From Epiperipatus broadwayi (taxonomy: Eukaryota > Onychophora > Udeonychophora > Euonychophora > Peripatidae), in the NCBI GenBank assembly GCA_028023455.1, contig JAQFVV010012405.1, positions 11,703,423 through 11,767,422 on the forward strand: DNA of 64,000 bases, in the 5' to 3' direction. The position numbers were made by a program, and so were the translations under genes. Below are positions 41,724 to 53,714 of the stretch, piece after piece (position 1 is the stretch's first letter; each line of letters begins with the position of its first letter). The notes under the pieces are model-generated. The model made no database searches. It was not told the origin of the DNA and worked only from the letters and a program-made list of their open reading frames with translations.

Positions 41724-42895
41724 CAATGATCTGTGCTAATTTAATTGCTCTAACAAGCTTTATTGATAAATGCCAGCAAGAGAAAGCACATTAAAATCTC
41801 TATCAAAAAACTACACCCTTACCACAGACCAATGGTTTCATGATTTGGCACTCCTCAGTGAGGTGCAATGGTAGTTTCAGACAGTAGACTTAAAAATACC
41901 AACCCAAAGCCAGCATTTATCTAAAAGTTATCTATTGAGTGGAAAATCTGAAATTTTCAGACACCTACATGTCTTCAAACCCAGCTATTGAACTCAAATA
42001 GCTGTATGGTGCTGAGATATCTTCAGCCAAACCATATATTAGTAGCCTTAACAATATAACATTGATAAGACTTTGAAGCAAAAGACTATGAATAGTCAAT
42101 AAGTCATATACCACATAACCTAATATTTTTAAGCTTGTAAATAAAAAAAAACAATGAGCTGTGCTAATTGCTCTAACAAGCTTCATTGATAAGTGCCAGC
42201 AAGAGAAATCACTTTAAAATCTCTATTTAGAAACCACACCCTAATCTCAGACCAATGATTTCATGCCATGCCAAAGCATGAAACCATTGGTCCGAGGTCA
42301 AGTGTGGTTTCTAAATAGAGATTTTAAATGCCAAAGCATGAAGTCATTGGTCCGAGGTTAGGGTGTGGTTTCTAAATAGTGATTTTAAAGTGCTTGCTCT
42401 CACTGGCATTTATCAATACAGCTTGTTAGAGTAATTAACACAGCTCAATGTTTTTTTATTTACAAGCTTAAAAAGATTACGTCATGTGATATATGACTTA
42501 TTGACTATTTATAGTCTTTTGCTTTAAAATCTTAATCAATATTATATTGCAAAGGCTGCAGCTATATGAGTGATAAGGCTATTAATATATGGTTTGGCTG
42601 AAGATCTCTCAGCCCTATACAGCTATATGAGCTGTATAGCTGGGTTTGAAGATGTGTTTGTCTGAAAATTTCAGATTTCCCACTCAATAGATAACTTTTA
42701 GATAAGTGCTGCCTTTGGGTTGTTATTTTTAGATCTAGTGTCTGAAAGTATCCTAGCACCTCACTGAGGAGTGACAAAGCATGAAACCATTGGTCTGAGG
42801 TTAGGATGTGGTTTCTAGATAGAGATTTTAAAGTGTTTTCTCTTGCCGGCATTTATCAATAATGCTTGTTAGAGCAATTAGCACAGCTCATTGGT
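41724..42895. repeat. Nested palindrome of direct and inverted units
   Basis: A unit starting caatga.ctgtgctaat, followed by ctctaacaagctt.attgataa and ccagcaagagaaa.ca, is present twice in plus orientation (41724 and 42143) and twice as reverse complement (ending near 42457 and 42895). Between them, the sequences with cactcctcagtgaggtgc, ttatctattgagtgg and atagctg also pair across the centre near 42275-42330. A short unit atgccaaagcatga..cattggtccgagg is repeated at 42271 and 42329. The whole can fold into a hairpin with arms of about 500 bp and inner sub-hairpins. No coding frame is recognisable. Confidence 0.82.
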
Positions 42896-42932
42896 ATCTT
42901 AAAACTTTCATATGAATAGATAAATTATGTCA

Positions 42933-42936
<4 letters not shown>

Positions 42937-43017
<81 letters not shown>
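42937..43017. repeat. (TA)n microsatellite
   Basis: About 80 bp of pure ta between the nested palindrome and the Penelope-like structure. Confidence 0.97.
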
Positions 43018-43019
<2 letters not shown>

Positions 43020-43700
43020 ATTACAAGCATAAAGCTAAACCAGTCAATATAAAATCAAAACTACCCCAAATCTAAAATTAAACCAGACCAGCATAAAAAT
43101 AATATTAAAACACAACCTAAGGTTTCACTGCTACAAGCAGACTTCTCAAGTGTAAAGAACTACAAAAAAACCACACATTATATATACTATTAAAAACTAC
43201 CCACAAATCCATTCACTTCCCATCCACCCTTAATATTAAAAGAACTCTTAAATAAGTTAATTGCTTCAGAATAATAAATTTTCAATAATAAATGAAAGAA
43301 TAAAGGTTCATAAAAGTAGAGTTAAAAATAGATATCTTAGTTCTGCTTTGTATGTCCATGGAAAAGATACAGGCCACACTATTGATTTTGATGAAGCTAA
43401 GGTTGTCTTCTTTGAGAGAAATGAAATCAAAAGAAGAATTAAAGAGTCTTTATTATTGAAAATTTATTATTCTGAAGCAATTAACTTATTTAAGAGCTCT
43501 TTTAATATTAAAGGTGGATGGGAAGTGAATGGATTTGTGGGTAGTTTTTAATAGTATATATAATGTGTGGTTTTTTTGTAGTTCTTTACACTTGAGAAGT
43601 CTGCTTGTAGCAGTGAAACCTTAGGTTGTGTTTTAATATTATTTTTATGCTGGTCTGGTTTAATTTTAGATTTGGGGTAGTTTTGATTTGATATATATAT
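43016..43700. mobile_element. Two Penelope-like 3' ends in head-to-head (inverted) arrangement
   Basis: The arm 43020-43291 is the reverse complement, with few changes, of 43449-43692. Both outer ends abut ta tracts. Matching words include tttattattgaaaatttattattc and ggatgggaagtgaatggattt. The spacer 43292-43448 carries coding sequence in plus orientation. The arms correspond to the 3' region of the minus-strand element at 29.85-30.3 kb. Penelope-like insertions are known to be often accompanied by a truncated inverted copy, and this fits. Confidence 0.78.
43261..43551 (+). pseudogene. Penelope-like GIY-YIG endonuclease C-terminal remnant
   Basis: 96 codons. The true homologous part starts at about residue 11 (NERIKVHKSRVKN) and includes SALYVHGKDTGHTIDFDE, FFERNEIKRRIKESLLLK and a terminal KGGWEVNGF. 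The H...TGH..DFD..........R..KE pattern is that of the C-terminal half of Penelope-like GIY-YIG domains, the nuclease that cuts target DNA. The reverse transcriptase and the N-terminal GIY-YIG catalytic core are absent. The first codons lie in the inverted arm, so the Met is not native. Confidence 0.6.
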
Positions 43701-43772
43701 ATATATATATATCAAATACATTTATTAGCAATATATATATATCAATGAATATATATATATATATATATATTC
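43690..43772. repeat. (AT)n tracts and small palindromes
   Basis: Three at tracts with tcaatgaatat / atattcattga pairing around the last one; low-complexity. Confidence 0.8.
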
Positions 43773-46700
43773 ATTGATTCATAGTTGGCACTACAGGAAG
43801 CTAGGAGAAAGAATTAGCCATGTTTCATTACCTCACCCTGTGTGGAAAAACTCAGTCATTCAATAAAAGGATATACTTAGTACTTTTGGCAATCATTATT
43901 TACTCAAGGTATATAGCATCATTTTTTAAAAATCAAAGACAAGAAATATTATTGTGAAATGTGAGTGAAGAAATGTCTCCATATATATGATGTATTGTAG
44001 ATGGAGCAAAAAATTATAATGAATAAAACAAAGAATATGTAATAATTTAATGTCTAATTTAAATTCTGTCAATACTGCTTATATATAATCATATGATAAT
44101 AGCTCAACTCTATATAATCTAAGAATCTTCAATCCATTATTAAAGCAATCTTTATAGGTGATGTCTATAATTTTTAAATTAAATTGTATATAGTGTAATG
44201 TCCACTACTTATTTGGTGTTTTAAACGAGTTAGCTACTCGTACTCGGTGACCAAATTACATCCTATCTATTAAATTTGTTTCATCATACAATTCAGTAAG
44301 ATTTAATGGACGCAATTATTTTTCCTGGTCACACAATACTCTTTTGACTAATGTAGCTACTAAAATAATGGGATAAAGTAAGCCAGCTTTTAATTTATTT
44401 GAAAGGCGCCAGAATTCTATATTAGAATTCACTGGCAAACATCCCTTTTTTATTTATTTAGCTACGATGAAATTATCTAGAAACTCTGGAGGATTGAGTT
44501 TCGATACAGTGTTGGCAAGGTAAATTATATTTTCAAATCATAATTAACTTTAATAAATTTATTAATAATCATTAATAACATACAATGAATAGGGGTATTA
44601 GAAATAAAGATTTTTATTTTAACAAATTAAAATATAAATAATAAAAAAACAAAAAACATTATGATTTAATTAATTGAAAAGATGACACACACACTAATCT
44701 AGATACAAATTAATTAATAATAATAAAACAGTTCAATGATTATAGTTCTTAGGTACACAAGAGTCTCTTGAAGAATAAAATTCGAAGTATTGATCGGGAT
44801 TATTTTGATATCAATTTTTTATAATTATTTGCAAACTTTGTCACAATTAAAAAAAGTTACTCTTAACTGACCAGTAAGTTGGTGTGTGTTTTTGGGATCC
44901 CGAAATTTCATCAGTCTCTCCTGATGGCATCTTCTATTATTGTTTTGTTCTATAACCGAAGAAATGGCATGCTGTTGTGACCCTTTTATTGCGAAAAGCG
45001 GTCTTCACAGGGCCCGTTTCCCTTGCTTGCTTGATGACTGAGTACTGCAAGTGGCATACCTGTGCAGACGTATATTCCTGCCACAGGTCATGCTCGCAGA
45101 GAAAAGGCATGGTTGTCATGCTCCTTTTTTGTAAAAGTGTTCTTCACAAGGCCCATCTCCATGGAAACCTCCAGCTTTCAGACATGTAACTAGAAGGTAT
45201 AAAGAAGACCTAGATCGAGATTGTCCTTCTTTTATACCCCGATCCAGTTTTGAAACTTCTGCGCATATCTTTTGTTCGTTCTTTTATTAGCATATAAGAT
45301 AATAATCTTCTACACTTTCTCTTAAATTTAAGTTACAAAGTTATTATTTTTTTAGCATAATTCTGCCATCTTTAATTATTAAAAAGATTTTTCTAATTAC
45401 AATCTTTTTACTTTTGGAATTTTTACTTTTCTACTTGAAATCTTTTTATTTTTGAAATTCTTTTAATTTATCTGGATCAGTAATTTGCATGTCATTTATT
45501 CTTTCCAATTTAACTTTTATTTTTAATTACATAAAAAAAATACGAACGACAATTTTAACTTTCATTGTATGTTTTTTTTTTAAAAATAAATTATACTAAT
45601 CAGAAAAAGTCTAAAATGTTTTGCTTTTAAAAGATCACTAAATTTACTTTTTTTTTAACTTTTAAATATCTTACTGGATGCCAATATATTTGTACTGAAT
45701 AAACAAATGGTACAATAGGTATGTACATATTGCAAACAGATATTTAAAAATCTGCTTTATAATTACATGTATTTGTTAAAAAGATGATGACTTCCATTGC
45801 TGATTGTTGCAATAATTATCATGGTCTGTTTCCTTAAGAAACAGTGTCATAATTTTGCAACATTTTAGATCACTCTTCTGTCATTATTTTAATTAATATT
45901 TAAAATGCTAAGAGACATTCTTGAAAATATTGATTTATTAATTGAAATTTTTTTGTAGAGAGATCAGTATCTTCAAGACAATCATAAAACTCAAAAAATT
46001 TATTTAGTTTATTACTCACAAAAAAGAGTACAGCTTCCAAGGCTTTTGTTTCTTTTTTGTAATTTAGTTTTCACAGCATTTGTCAGATTACTTTGAGACA
46101 TTTTTTAGAATAAAAGTAAGATTCTTTTGCTAGTTTATTAAATATTTCGGATTATTTTTCCACAGTAATTATATAATAATTATATAAAACAAAAAAAATA
46201 CGCATTTACACTTTGATGTTATTCATATATGTTTTAATTTTAAAAATAAAAGTTAATAAATTTGACAATATTATTAAAAAAAAAGCACACTGGTAAAATG
46301 GCTTTGCTTATGTAAAATAGATTAGCTAATGTCATTATCTATTAGTATTGCTATTGTTTAAGATTTTTTAAGTTATTCTAAAAATATATAAAGCAACATT
46401 AATATTTAATATTTTAAAACAGAATTTGATAGATTTATCTAAGATTAATATTTATTCATTCACATTTTAAAAATGAATATGTATGGAAAGTATTTCATTG
46501 ATTTTTTTGAAGACTGTTGTATTATGCAGATTATTGAATGGTGTTTTTCATTCTTTATTCCTATTACTATTCATTTTTTCAATATTTTTTAAAGTTTCCA
46601 ATATTATTTTTAAAAATGTTTTTGATTTGTAAAATTAAATTTCTAAGAATCCAAGCCCAATTAATTGAATTTTATTATAAAGAATTTATATAGGAATGAA

Positions 46701-48014
46701 AGGTTGAGTATTAATAAAAACTGCCACCAGGGCTAACAATAAAAAATGTTAATATGCTAAAGGTTTGAAATGATTAACTAATGTCTGAAAATGTAACCAG
46801 ATCACCATTTTGTAAACAGTAAAAGAAAATCGTGTAACATCCCATTATAAATTATATTTATTTACTTGTGATAATATTGTGTACTTTAATAATAAAAAGC
46901 TTAATAATTTGAAATGAAAAAAAAATTTTTTATTATATATATTTAAAAATATTTTTTTATTGCTTAAATTGTTTTTTCAATATTAAATATTTTTCTAGTT
47001 AACAATTTCTTTCAAATTATTATCAAATATAAATAATGAAAAATAATGTAGAAATATTTTTATTATCAGTAAAAAAAGATTACAATAACAAAAAAAAAAT
47101 ATTGAGTGCTTTTTAAAACAGTAACATAAATGTAAAATTTTTATTTTGATAAGTTATTGCAATAAAATGTTTTTAATGTCTCTACAGAACCTTTATAAAC
47201 AAATGATTACCATTTATCTTTATTTATTACATTTACATTACTTTTTTAAAAAGCACTCAAAGAAAATTGTTTTTCTCTGTAATCTTTTTACTAATAATAG
47301 GAATATTACTTATGCTATTTTTCATTGTTCGCTTTTTCTAATTATTTGCAAGAAGTTGTTAACTAGAAAAAGCAGAAAACAATTTAAACAAATAATATTT
47401 TATTAGTTATTATTTTAAAATATATATATAAAGGGAAATTAAATTTCTTTATTTTAAATTATTAATCTTATTATTACAAAAATGCATAATGGCTTATCAC
47501 AAATAGATAAATTTCCACACATTATGAGCTAATAATCATTTTTTGTTTCTTGTTATATCCAATAGTGACTGACCCTATGTCATTTGGTGATCAGTCTTAC
47601 TATAGATATTAAATTTTTCAGACATTAAGGAAGCATTTTTAACAAACACACACATAAATGTAATGCAGACTTTTAGACATCTACATTCAATATATACATA
47701 CTTATGTATAATTTAATTTAAAAATTATACACATTAAATTAAGATAATTAATAAAAATTATTAAAATGGTAGAATGGAATATATAATTTTAGTATATAAT
47801 CAAAAATAATATAGTTTAATGACTTTGTAAATGTTAGCATTGCTGCCACTGATTCATTGAAATTAAAATTTATTTGTCTTCTTTTTTAAGTTGTGGGAAA
47901 ACCAAAAAGATTACATATATAGCAATAGCCTCATTCTCTGCAGCTTGAGTTTAAAATTTCAATTTTTTTATTAATATTTTTATATATAAGTTCATTTAAT
48001 TTTATTTTGTTTTT
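43773..48014. other. Long stretch without a supported gene
   Basis: AT-rich. One GC-richer island at 44870-45240 has opposing frames of 60 and 70 codons (44937-45119 minus, 44977-45189 plus), without known motifs; it contains two related segments, gcgaaaagcggtcttcacagggcccgtttcc and gtaaaagtgttcttcacaaggcccatctcc, about 130 bp apart, a sign of a degenerate repeat. Nothing else is recognised. Confidence 0.45.
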
Positions 48015-48857
48015 GGCTGCAGAAAGGAGTTTGCTATTAACTGAAAGGAGACCCTTTGATTCCTCTTGGAGGCCTTAAAGGAACTGAGCAGGGCAAATTC
48101 CTAATATCCACTCCATACATTCTTGTTGTTGCAGCTGTTAATACTATGTGATTATTCATATAGTATACGAACATGGATGGGCTGCTCACCAACATGCATT
48201 AGCCAGCGTGGTGAGTTTATTGGCTTTTTCCTCTAAGTTTAAGAATATTTTTTCCAATATATACAGTCATGACAGACAAAAATAAATCATGACTCTTAAT
48301 CCCAGGAGGCTGTAAAGTCACCAACCAAGGCAGCGGTTGGTGGCCGAAGGCAGAGGGTGCTAAGAATCCCCTGATTGCAGACTCAGGCTGCCATATGATG
48401 ATGACTTTTTACTTAGGTACTTACAACTGCAGATCACTTATCAAGTGAAGAAAGATTGCAAGAGTTAGAGGAAGAACTGTCTTATATTAAATGGGACATT
48501 ATTGGACTTTGTGAAGTTAGAAGAAAAGGTGAAGAAACAATTGATTTAAAAAGTGGACATGTACTCTACTATAAAGGCATGAATATTGGAAATACAAGTA
48601 GAGTAGGATTCATTACAAAAAACAATGGAAGAATAACATTGTGGAGATTGATGGTGTACCGGACAGAGTGACAAGATTAGTTTTACAACTTAATAGCAGA
48701 TACCAAATGCAGATAATTCAGATTTATACCCCAATAAGTTCTCATAGTGATGAAGTAATAGAAGATTTTTATATGGATGTACAAAATGCCTTTGATCAGA
48801 GTAAACAACATTTTGAAATTGTTATGGGAAACTTAAATGCTAGAATTGGTAAACAAA
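48015..48857 (+). mobile_element. RTE-clade LINE, copy 3, 3'-truncated
   Basis: Starts with the exact element 5' end GGCTGCAGAAAGGAG and matches the full-length copies through the leader (with a deletion of about 100 bp near 48235-48260) into the endonuclease. The match ends at gaattggtaaacaaa (48857), just after the GDFNARIG-type motif. Everything 3' (linker, reverse transcriptase, tail) is missing. No target-site duplication is visible. Coding is broken: a TGA eight codons after the MTDKNK start, a one-base insertion near 48440, and a shift near 48640-48670. Confidence 0.9.
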
Positions 48858-48895
48858 CTATAGAACAGCTACTGGACTGTCCTATATCTTCATAG
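48456..48895 (+). pseudogene. RTE endonuclease fragment (copy 3)
   Basis: Two overlapping frames, 48456-48671 and 48641-48895, together cover the middle of the nuclease: LCEVRRK, then, after a frameshift, IIQIYTPIS and IVMGNLNARIG. In the last motif the catalytic Asp of GDFNA is changed to Asn and the Phe to Leu, so the fragment would be inactive even with its frame intact. The last codons (TIEQLLDCPISS) come from flanking DNA beyond the truncation. Confidence 0.85.
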
Positions 48896-51391
48896 GAGCT
48901 TTGTATAACTCTGCTAGCTATTTTGTCCTCTTTTTTTCAGGCTATTGATTCAGAAGTGACCCAGCTTCAAATAAATCAAAACTCCTGTGAATGAAAATAG
49001 TAGCAGCTCCTGTTTTCAGCTACATCAGTTCATGGTGGCTATTCTGCCAACTCTCTGATACAGCCAAAAACATACTGCTCTTTTCAAAAATCACTATCCA
49101 GACTAATTGATATTTTTATCAGTCTTTTATAACCTTGGTTAGGTCAGGTGACAAAAACACATTGGCTGTTTTCAATCTGTCTAATCCATTTGAAAACAAG
49201 CTGGAAATTTCTATCAAAGTGTGATATTCATATTTTTACTTTAATCTTTGGAATTTGACCAAAGGTGTGATAATCCTTTAGAATTTTTCATCTACAATTA
49301 TTTTTAATCTACATAGTAGAAATGCAAACAAGCATTAATTTAAAAAGATATTTTGTCCAAGTTTTAATTAAAAGATTTTAGAAATAAATTATGCTTGTTT
49401 TTTTTTTTTTTTTGTAATTTCAAAATCAGAATTACAAATATTATTTATGAGACCATTTTAAAAGTTTAACCCATAACACAATTTTAATTTAAACCCAGAG
49501 TTATTTAACCCTTTACTTATTATTATTTTATTTGAGGAAATATAGAAAAATATCTACAAAAATTAATGTCTGTGTTTATTTCTATTTTTCCTTTCAACTT
49601 TATATATATATATTTATGCACACACACTATATTAGGGTATGCTATGTAATCCAACTGGTTACAATATATATATATTGTAACAGAAACCTGGTGATCAAAA
49701 GGCTTAAACTTCCCTTTTATATATATATAATGGGGAATTCTTATAATTCAATATTGCCCACTTTCCGCTACCGCAAGCAGAGAGAAAATACGGACATAAA
49801 CGAATCTATATCCGTACTTGACCGAACATGTATGCTATACGGGTATAGCCCCAAGTTATATTTCCCGGTCAACTTTCTCCTGACTGCTGTAAGATTTAAC
49901 AGAGTTACAGCGCTTGGATAATTATAAATTTAATGGGATCAAATACTGCACCACTAGCTTCATGTGTTAATTAAGTACTCAAATGAATAATAATTATTTC
50001 CCAATCCTAAGACTATACTACTTTTGGAAGTGGCGAAGAAAGAGATGAAACAGATTTTACATAAATAAAAGATATTTAATACAATAAATTATAATAAAAG
50101 AAACACTCTAAATTATCAACACTCAATATAAAAAACAGATTATGCTATAACACTACAAAAAAATAAATAAATACAATAGAAGATTCTATAAATGATTGCC
50201 ATCTATGGAAATAACTTATCCCTTTATAGTCATTTCAAATATTCAAAGAGTCTAATTAATGTCTATCTCATTATATCTGGGTTTGGCAATTGCATTAAAT
50301 TTAAAGGGTATGTGCACATAATTATATACAATGTCTTATTCATAATTACCTAGGTGATAAAGTCTTTGAATAAACTTGGTATCTTGCTGATCATCCTGTG
50401 GAATTTTTCCACTTCTTTAGTAGGGAATGGTCGCTCTTTGATTAGATTTGATTGTTGGAACTCCTCCGTATTGTGGGCATCAAGGCAATGGCAAAAACGA
50501 ACTCTTTGGCAGGTGCTACATCAGCAGTTGTTACCTCGAGACGTGAACCATTATAGCACGGAAGTCTGGATCGACCGGCGATTGTGACTGGCCCTTAGCC
50601 ACACATCCTCGAAGCTTCCCTTATGTTATCGTTTGTTTTCATGTTCCCAAAAATTAACTTTTCATGTCTGCTTTTTATTATATTTCTTTGTTTCTTATCA
50701 GAGCAGTGTCTTCACTGAAGTCTTGACCAATGCTGTTTTTCAATTAATTAATTAATGTTCTTTATTTTTCAAATTCCTTCCTTATCTTGATCTCTTGCTG
50801 ATTTTTCCTTTCACACCTTTTACTTTAAAAAATGCTTTCAACATCTTATACAAAATTACTTTCAATTTGATACAATTTTATAATATAATATTTTACATTT
50901 ATTTCTCAATCATTTTCTTTAATAAAATTATTTCATTTTGACATGAAAAAAACCGTGTACTCTCTTTATTCATACATTCACATATGCATTTCATTTTCGT
51001 CAAAATGTGTAATTTTAAGACCAGATCTTTATCTTTTCGTTGCATTCTAAATTTTATTTACATTTTATTTAAACTTCCCAACTATCGCTTTTGTTTTTAT
51101 ATCATAGTGTTTTTATTTTATTTATATTTCATTTCTCATTTTTTTTAATCTTACATTAAACACATGATATCGATATTTTTTAACCTTAATATTTCTATTC
51201 TTTCTAAAATCTGAACTTTGGAGGGTAAAAGATAAGAATCATTTCGATTCTAATTCCCTCTTTTTTACTTAAACATTTCTTTGTTTTGTAATTTTTTTTT
51301 AAACTCACTTTTTTTTATAACCCAAGCACAATATTTAACATTCTTTAAATGTTAAATATCTATATGTGTGACCGCAGTATGTGCGATCATC
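48858..51391. other. Stretch without a supported gene
   Basis: Contains a junction actggttaca(at)n tgtaacag at 49653-49683, a GC-richer segment at 49740-49920 and another at 50380-50640 (frames of 129 and 77 codons, unrecognised). These could be decayed dispersed repeats; I could not pair their ends. The rest is T-rich. Confidence 0.4.
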
Positions 51392-51421
51392 ACAAAATAT
51401 ATATCATCATCATCATCATTA

Positions 51422-52852
51422 TCAACCATTATCAATCCACTGCGGGATGAAGGTCTCTCCAAGTTTAATCCATCTTCTCCGATCTTTAGCTTCTCTTCTC
51501 CACATCACCCCTGCACACTTTCTTATTTCATCCATCCATCTCACATGTGGTCTCTTTCTGGGTCTTTTACAATCTCTTGGAATCCAGTTTAAAATTTCAA
51601 TTGTCCATTTATTATCATCTCTTCTAACAATATGTCCAGCCCAACTCCACTTCAATCTTTTAATTTTTTCAATGAGGTCAGTAACACCTGTTTGTTCTCT
51701 TACCCATACATTGTGTTTATGATTTCTTCTTGTTACTCCCAACATACATCTCTCCATGCTTCTTTGAGTGGTCTGAAGTCTCTGAATTGCTCTTCTATTA
51801 AGTGTCCAAGTCTCAGATCCATAAGTAAGAACTGGTAAAACACATTTGTTAAAAACCTTCCTTTTCAAACACATAGGCATATTTCCTTTTAGTATCAAGT
51901 TATTTCTACCAAAAGCACTCCAACCAAGTTTAATTCTATGATTAATTTCCTCCATTATGTTTCCATCTGTATTAATAATCTGACCAAGATATTTGTAACT
52001 GTTAACTTCTTCTAATTCATCATAATCAACCTTTATTTTCATATTTTGAGCAAATCGCTTAAACATTACTTTAGTCTTTTTAACATTTATCTTTAGTCCT
52101 ACTTTCCTACTTTCATCTGATAATTCCTGCAACATTTCCTGCAGATCTGAAGCATTATTTGCAAAAACAACTACATCATCTGCAAAATCTAAATGACTTA
52201 AATAATCACCATTTACTTTCACTCCTTTAGTTTCCCATTTTAATTCACAAAATACTTCTTGCAGCACTGCTGTAAAAAGTTTTGGAGATATGGAGTCACC
52301 TTGTATTACACCTTTCTCAATGTTGACTTTCCCAGTGTCATTATGTAATCTAATTGTTGCTGTTGCATTTTTATAAATATTCTTTAAAATATGACAATAT
52401 CCTGGATCTATACCTTGATGATCTAATGCTTTAATCACTGAAGAAATGTTTATAGAATCAAATGCCTTTTCATAATCTACAAATCCTAAGCAGAATGGCA
52501 ACTCATATTCATTTGTTCTTTCTATAACTTCTCTCAATACCTGGATATGATCTACTGTACTAAAACCACTTTTAAATCCGGCTTGTTCTCTTGGTAGGTG
52601 GAAATCCAATGTTCTCTGTAGACGAGTAGTAATTATCTTGGTAAAAATTTTATATAAAACTGATAAAAGACTGATAGGTCTGTAATTTCTAATATCTTCT
52701 TTATCACCTTTTTTAAATATTAATATTATTACTGCATTCTTCCAATCATCCGGTACATCTTTATCATTTTGACATTTGGTATATAACTTTGCTAAAAAAA
52801 TTTCTATTTCTTCACCTGCTTTTTTTAATATATCAATTATATAATATATCAA
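51422..52852 (-). CDS. RTE reverse transcriptase (copy 2), after a frameshift
   Basis: 476 codons continuing to the natural stop before the 3' tail. Motifs are [28 protein letters not shown] and [10 protein letters not shown]. The usual Arg of the RQGDS motif is Ile here (VIQGDS), a probable damaging change, whereas copy 1 keeps Arg. The C-terminal tail matches copy 1 (..KLGETFIPQWIDNG). The shown Met lies inside the small duplication and is not native. Confidence 0.88.
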   Translation of the reverse strand: MIYYIIDILKKAGEEIEIFLAKLYTKCQNDKDVPDDWKNAVIILIFKKGDKEDIRNYRPISLLSVLYKIFTKIITTRLQRTLDFHLPREQAGFKSGFSTVDHIQVLREVIERTNEYELPFCLGFVDYEKAFDSINISSVIKALDHQGIDPGYCHILKNIYKNATATIRLHNDTGKVNIEKGVIQGDSISPKLFTAVLQEVFCELKWETKGVKVNGDYLSHLDFADDVVVFANNASDLQEMLQELSDESRKVGLKINVKKTKVMFKRFAQNMKIKVDYDELEEVNSYKYLGQIINTDGNIMEEINHRIKLGWSAFGRNNLILKGNMPMCLKRKVFNKCVLPVLTYGSETWTLNRRAIQRLQTTQRSMERCMLGVTRRNHKHNVWVREQTGVTDLIEKIKRLKWSWAGHIVRRDDNKWTIEILNWIPRDCKRPRKRPHVRWMDEIRKCAGVMWRREAKDRRRWIKLGETFIPQWIDNG

Positions 52853-53708
52853 TTATAATTCCATCATTACCTGGAGCCTTTCCTTTCTTCATACATTTAA
52901 TTGCATGTCTCACTTCTTCATTTAAAATTATGGGCAATTTGGAAGATGTAATAGATATAGGAGGTACTTGTTCTTCATTACTATATAATTCTTGATAAAA
53001 ATCTTCTACCAATTTCATAATGTCATCTCTCCTTTTAGTAATAATTCCATCTTTTTTTCTTATTGCAGATATAAATTTCTTACCAATACCAAAATGTTGT
53101 TTTACATTCTTAAGACTTTTATTTTCTTCTACAGCTTTCCTTGCTAGTTCACAGTTATACTTTCTTATATAATTTTCAACTCCTTTCCGCACCATTTTAC
53201 AAAATTCGAGATATTCAATTCTTTTTAATGCATCATTTTTGTATATCTTCATATTCCTTCTTTTCTTCATAAATTCTCTAGTTTCAGTAGAAATTTTATT
53301 AGTCAATTGCTGTTTCTTTCTACCAGCTATCTTTGTTGCAGGTTTCAAAAGCATATCAGTTATTTTCATATTAATTTCATTCAAATCTGAATCATGTTCA
53401 AAATCTACTAATACTTGAAACCGATTTGTAAGTTCTAATTTAAATTCATTAGAATGTTTCTGAAGATTAAGAATATCAACTGTAAATATTGTTTTTTTAA
53501 ATAATTTTTGTCTTTCTAGTTTTACATTAACACGTATCTTACACCTTACTAAACGATGATCACTTCCTGTGTTAAATTTATTAAGAACATTACAATCTTG
53601 AAATATGTATTTCCTGTTAGTCAAAATATAATCCAATTCTGCTGTACCTTCATTTGGATGCTTCCATGTCCATTTCCTTTTAACATTTTTCTCAAAAAAA
53701 GAATTCAT
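52833..53708 (-). pseudogene. RTE linker and start of reverse transcriptase (copy 2)
   Basis: 291 codons in frame with the endonuclease. It carries TGSDHRLVRCK at the end of the nuclease, the basic linker, and then continues without the frameshift seen in copy 1 through the junction into [13 protein letters not shown] and [15 protein letters not shown]. It then breaks at about 52835-52852, where a short tandem duplication of a tatatcaattat-type word shifts the frame. Confidence 0.88.
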
Positions 53709-53714
53709 AATATA

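Noticed and set aside
44937-45189. Opposing 60- and 70-codon frames in a GC-richer island
   Set aside because: No known motif, and the two related segments inside point to a degenerate repeat.
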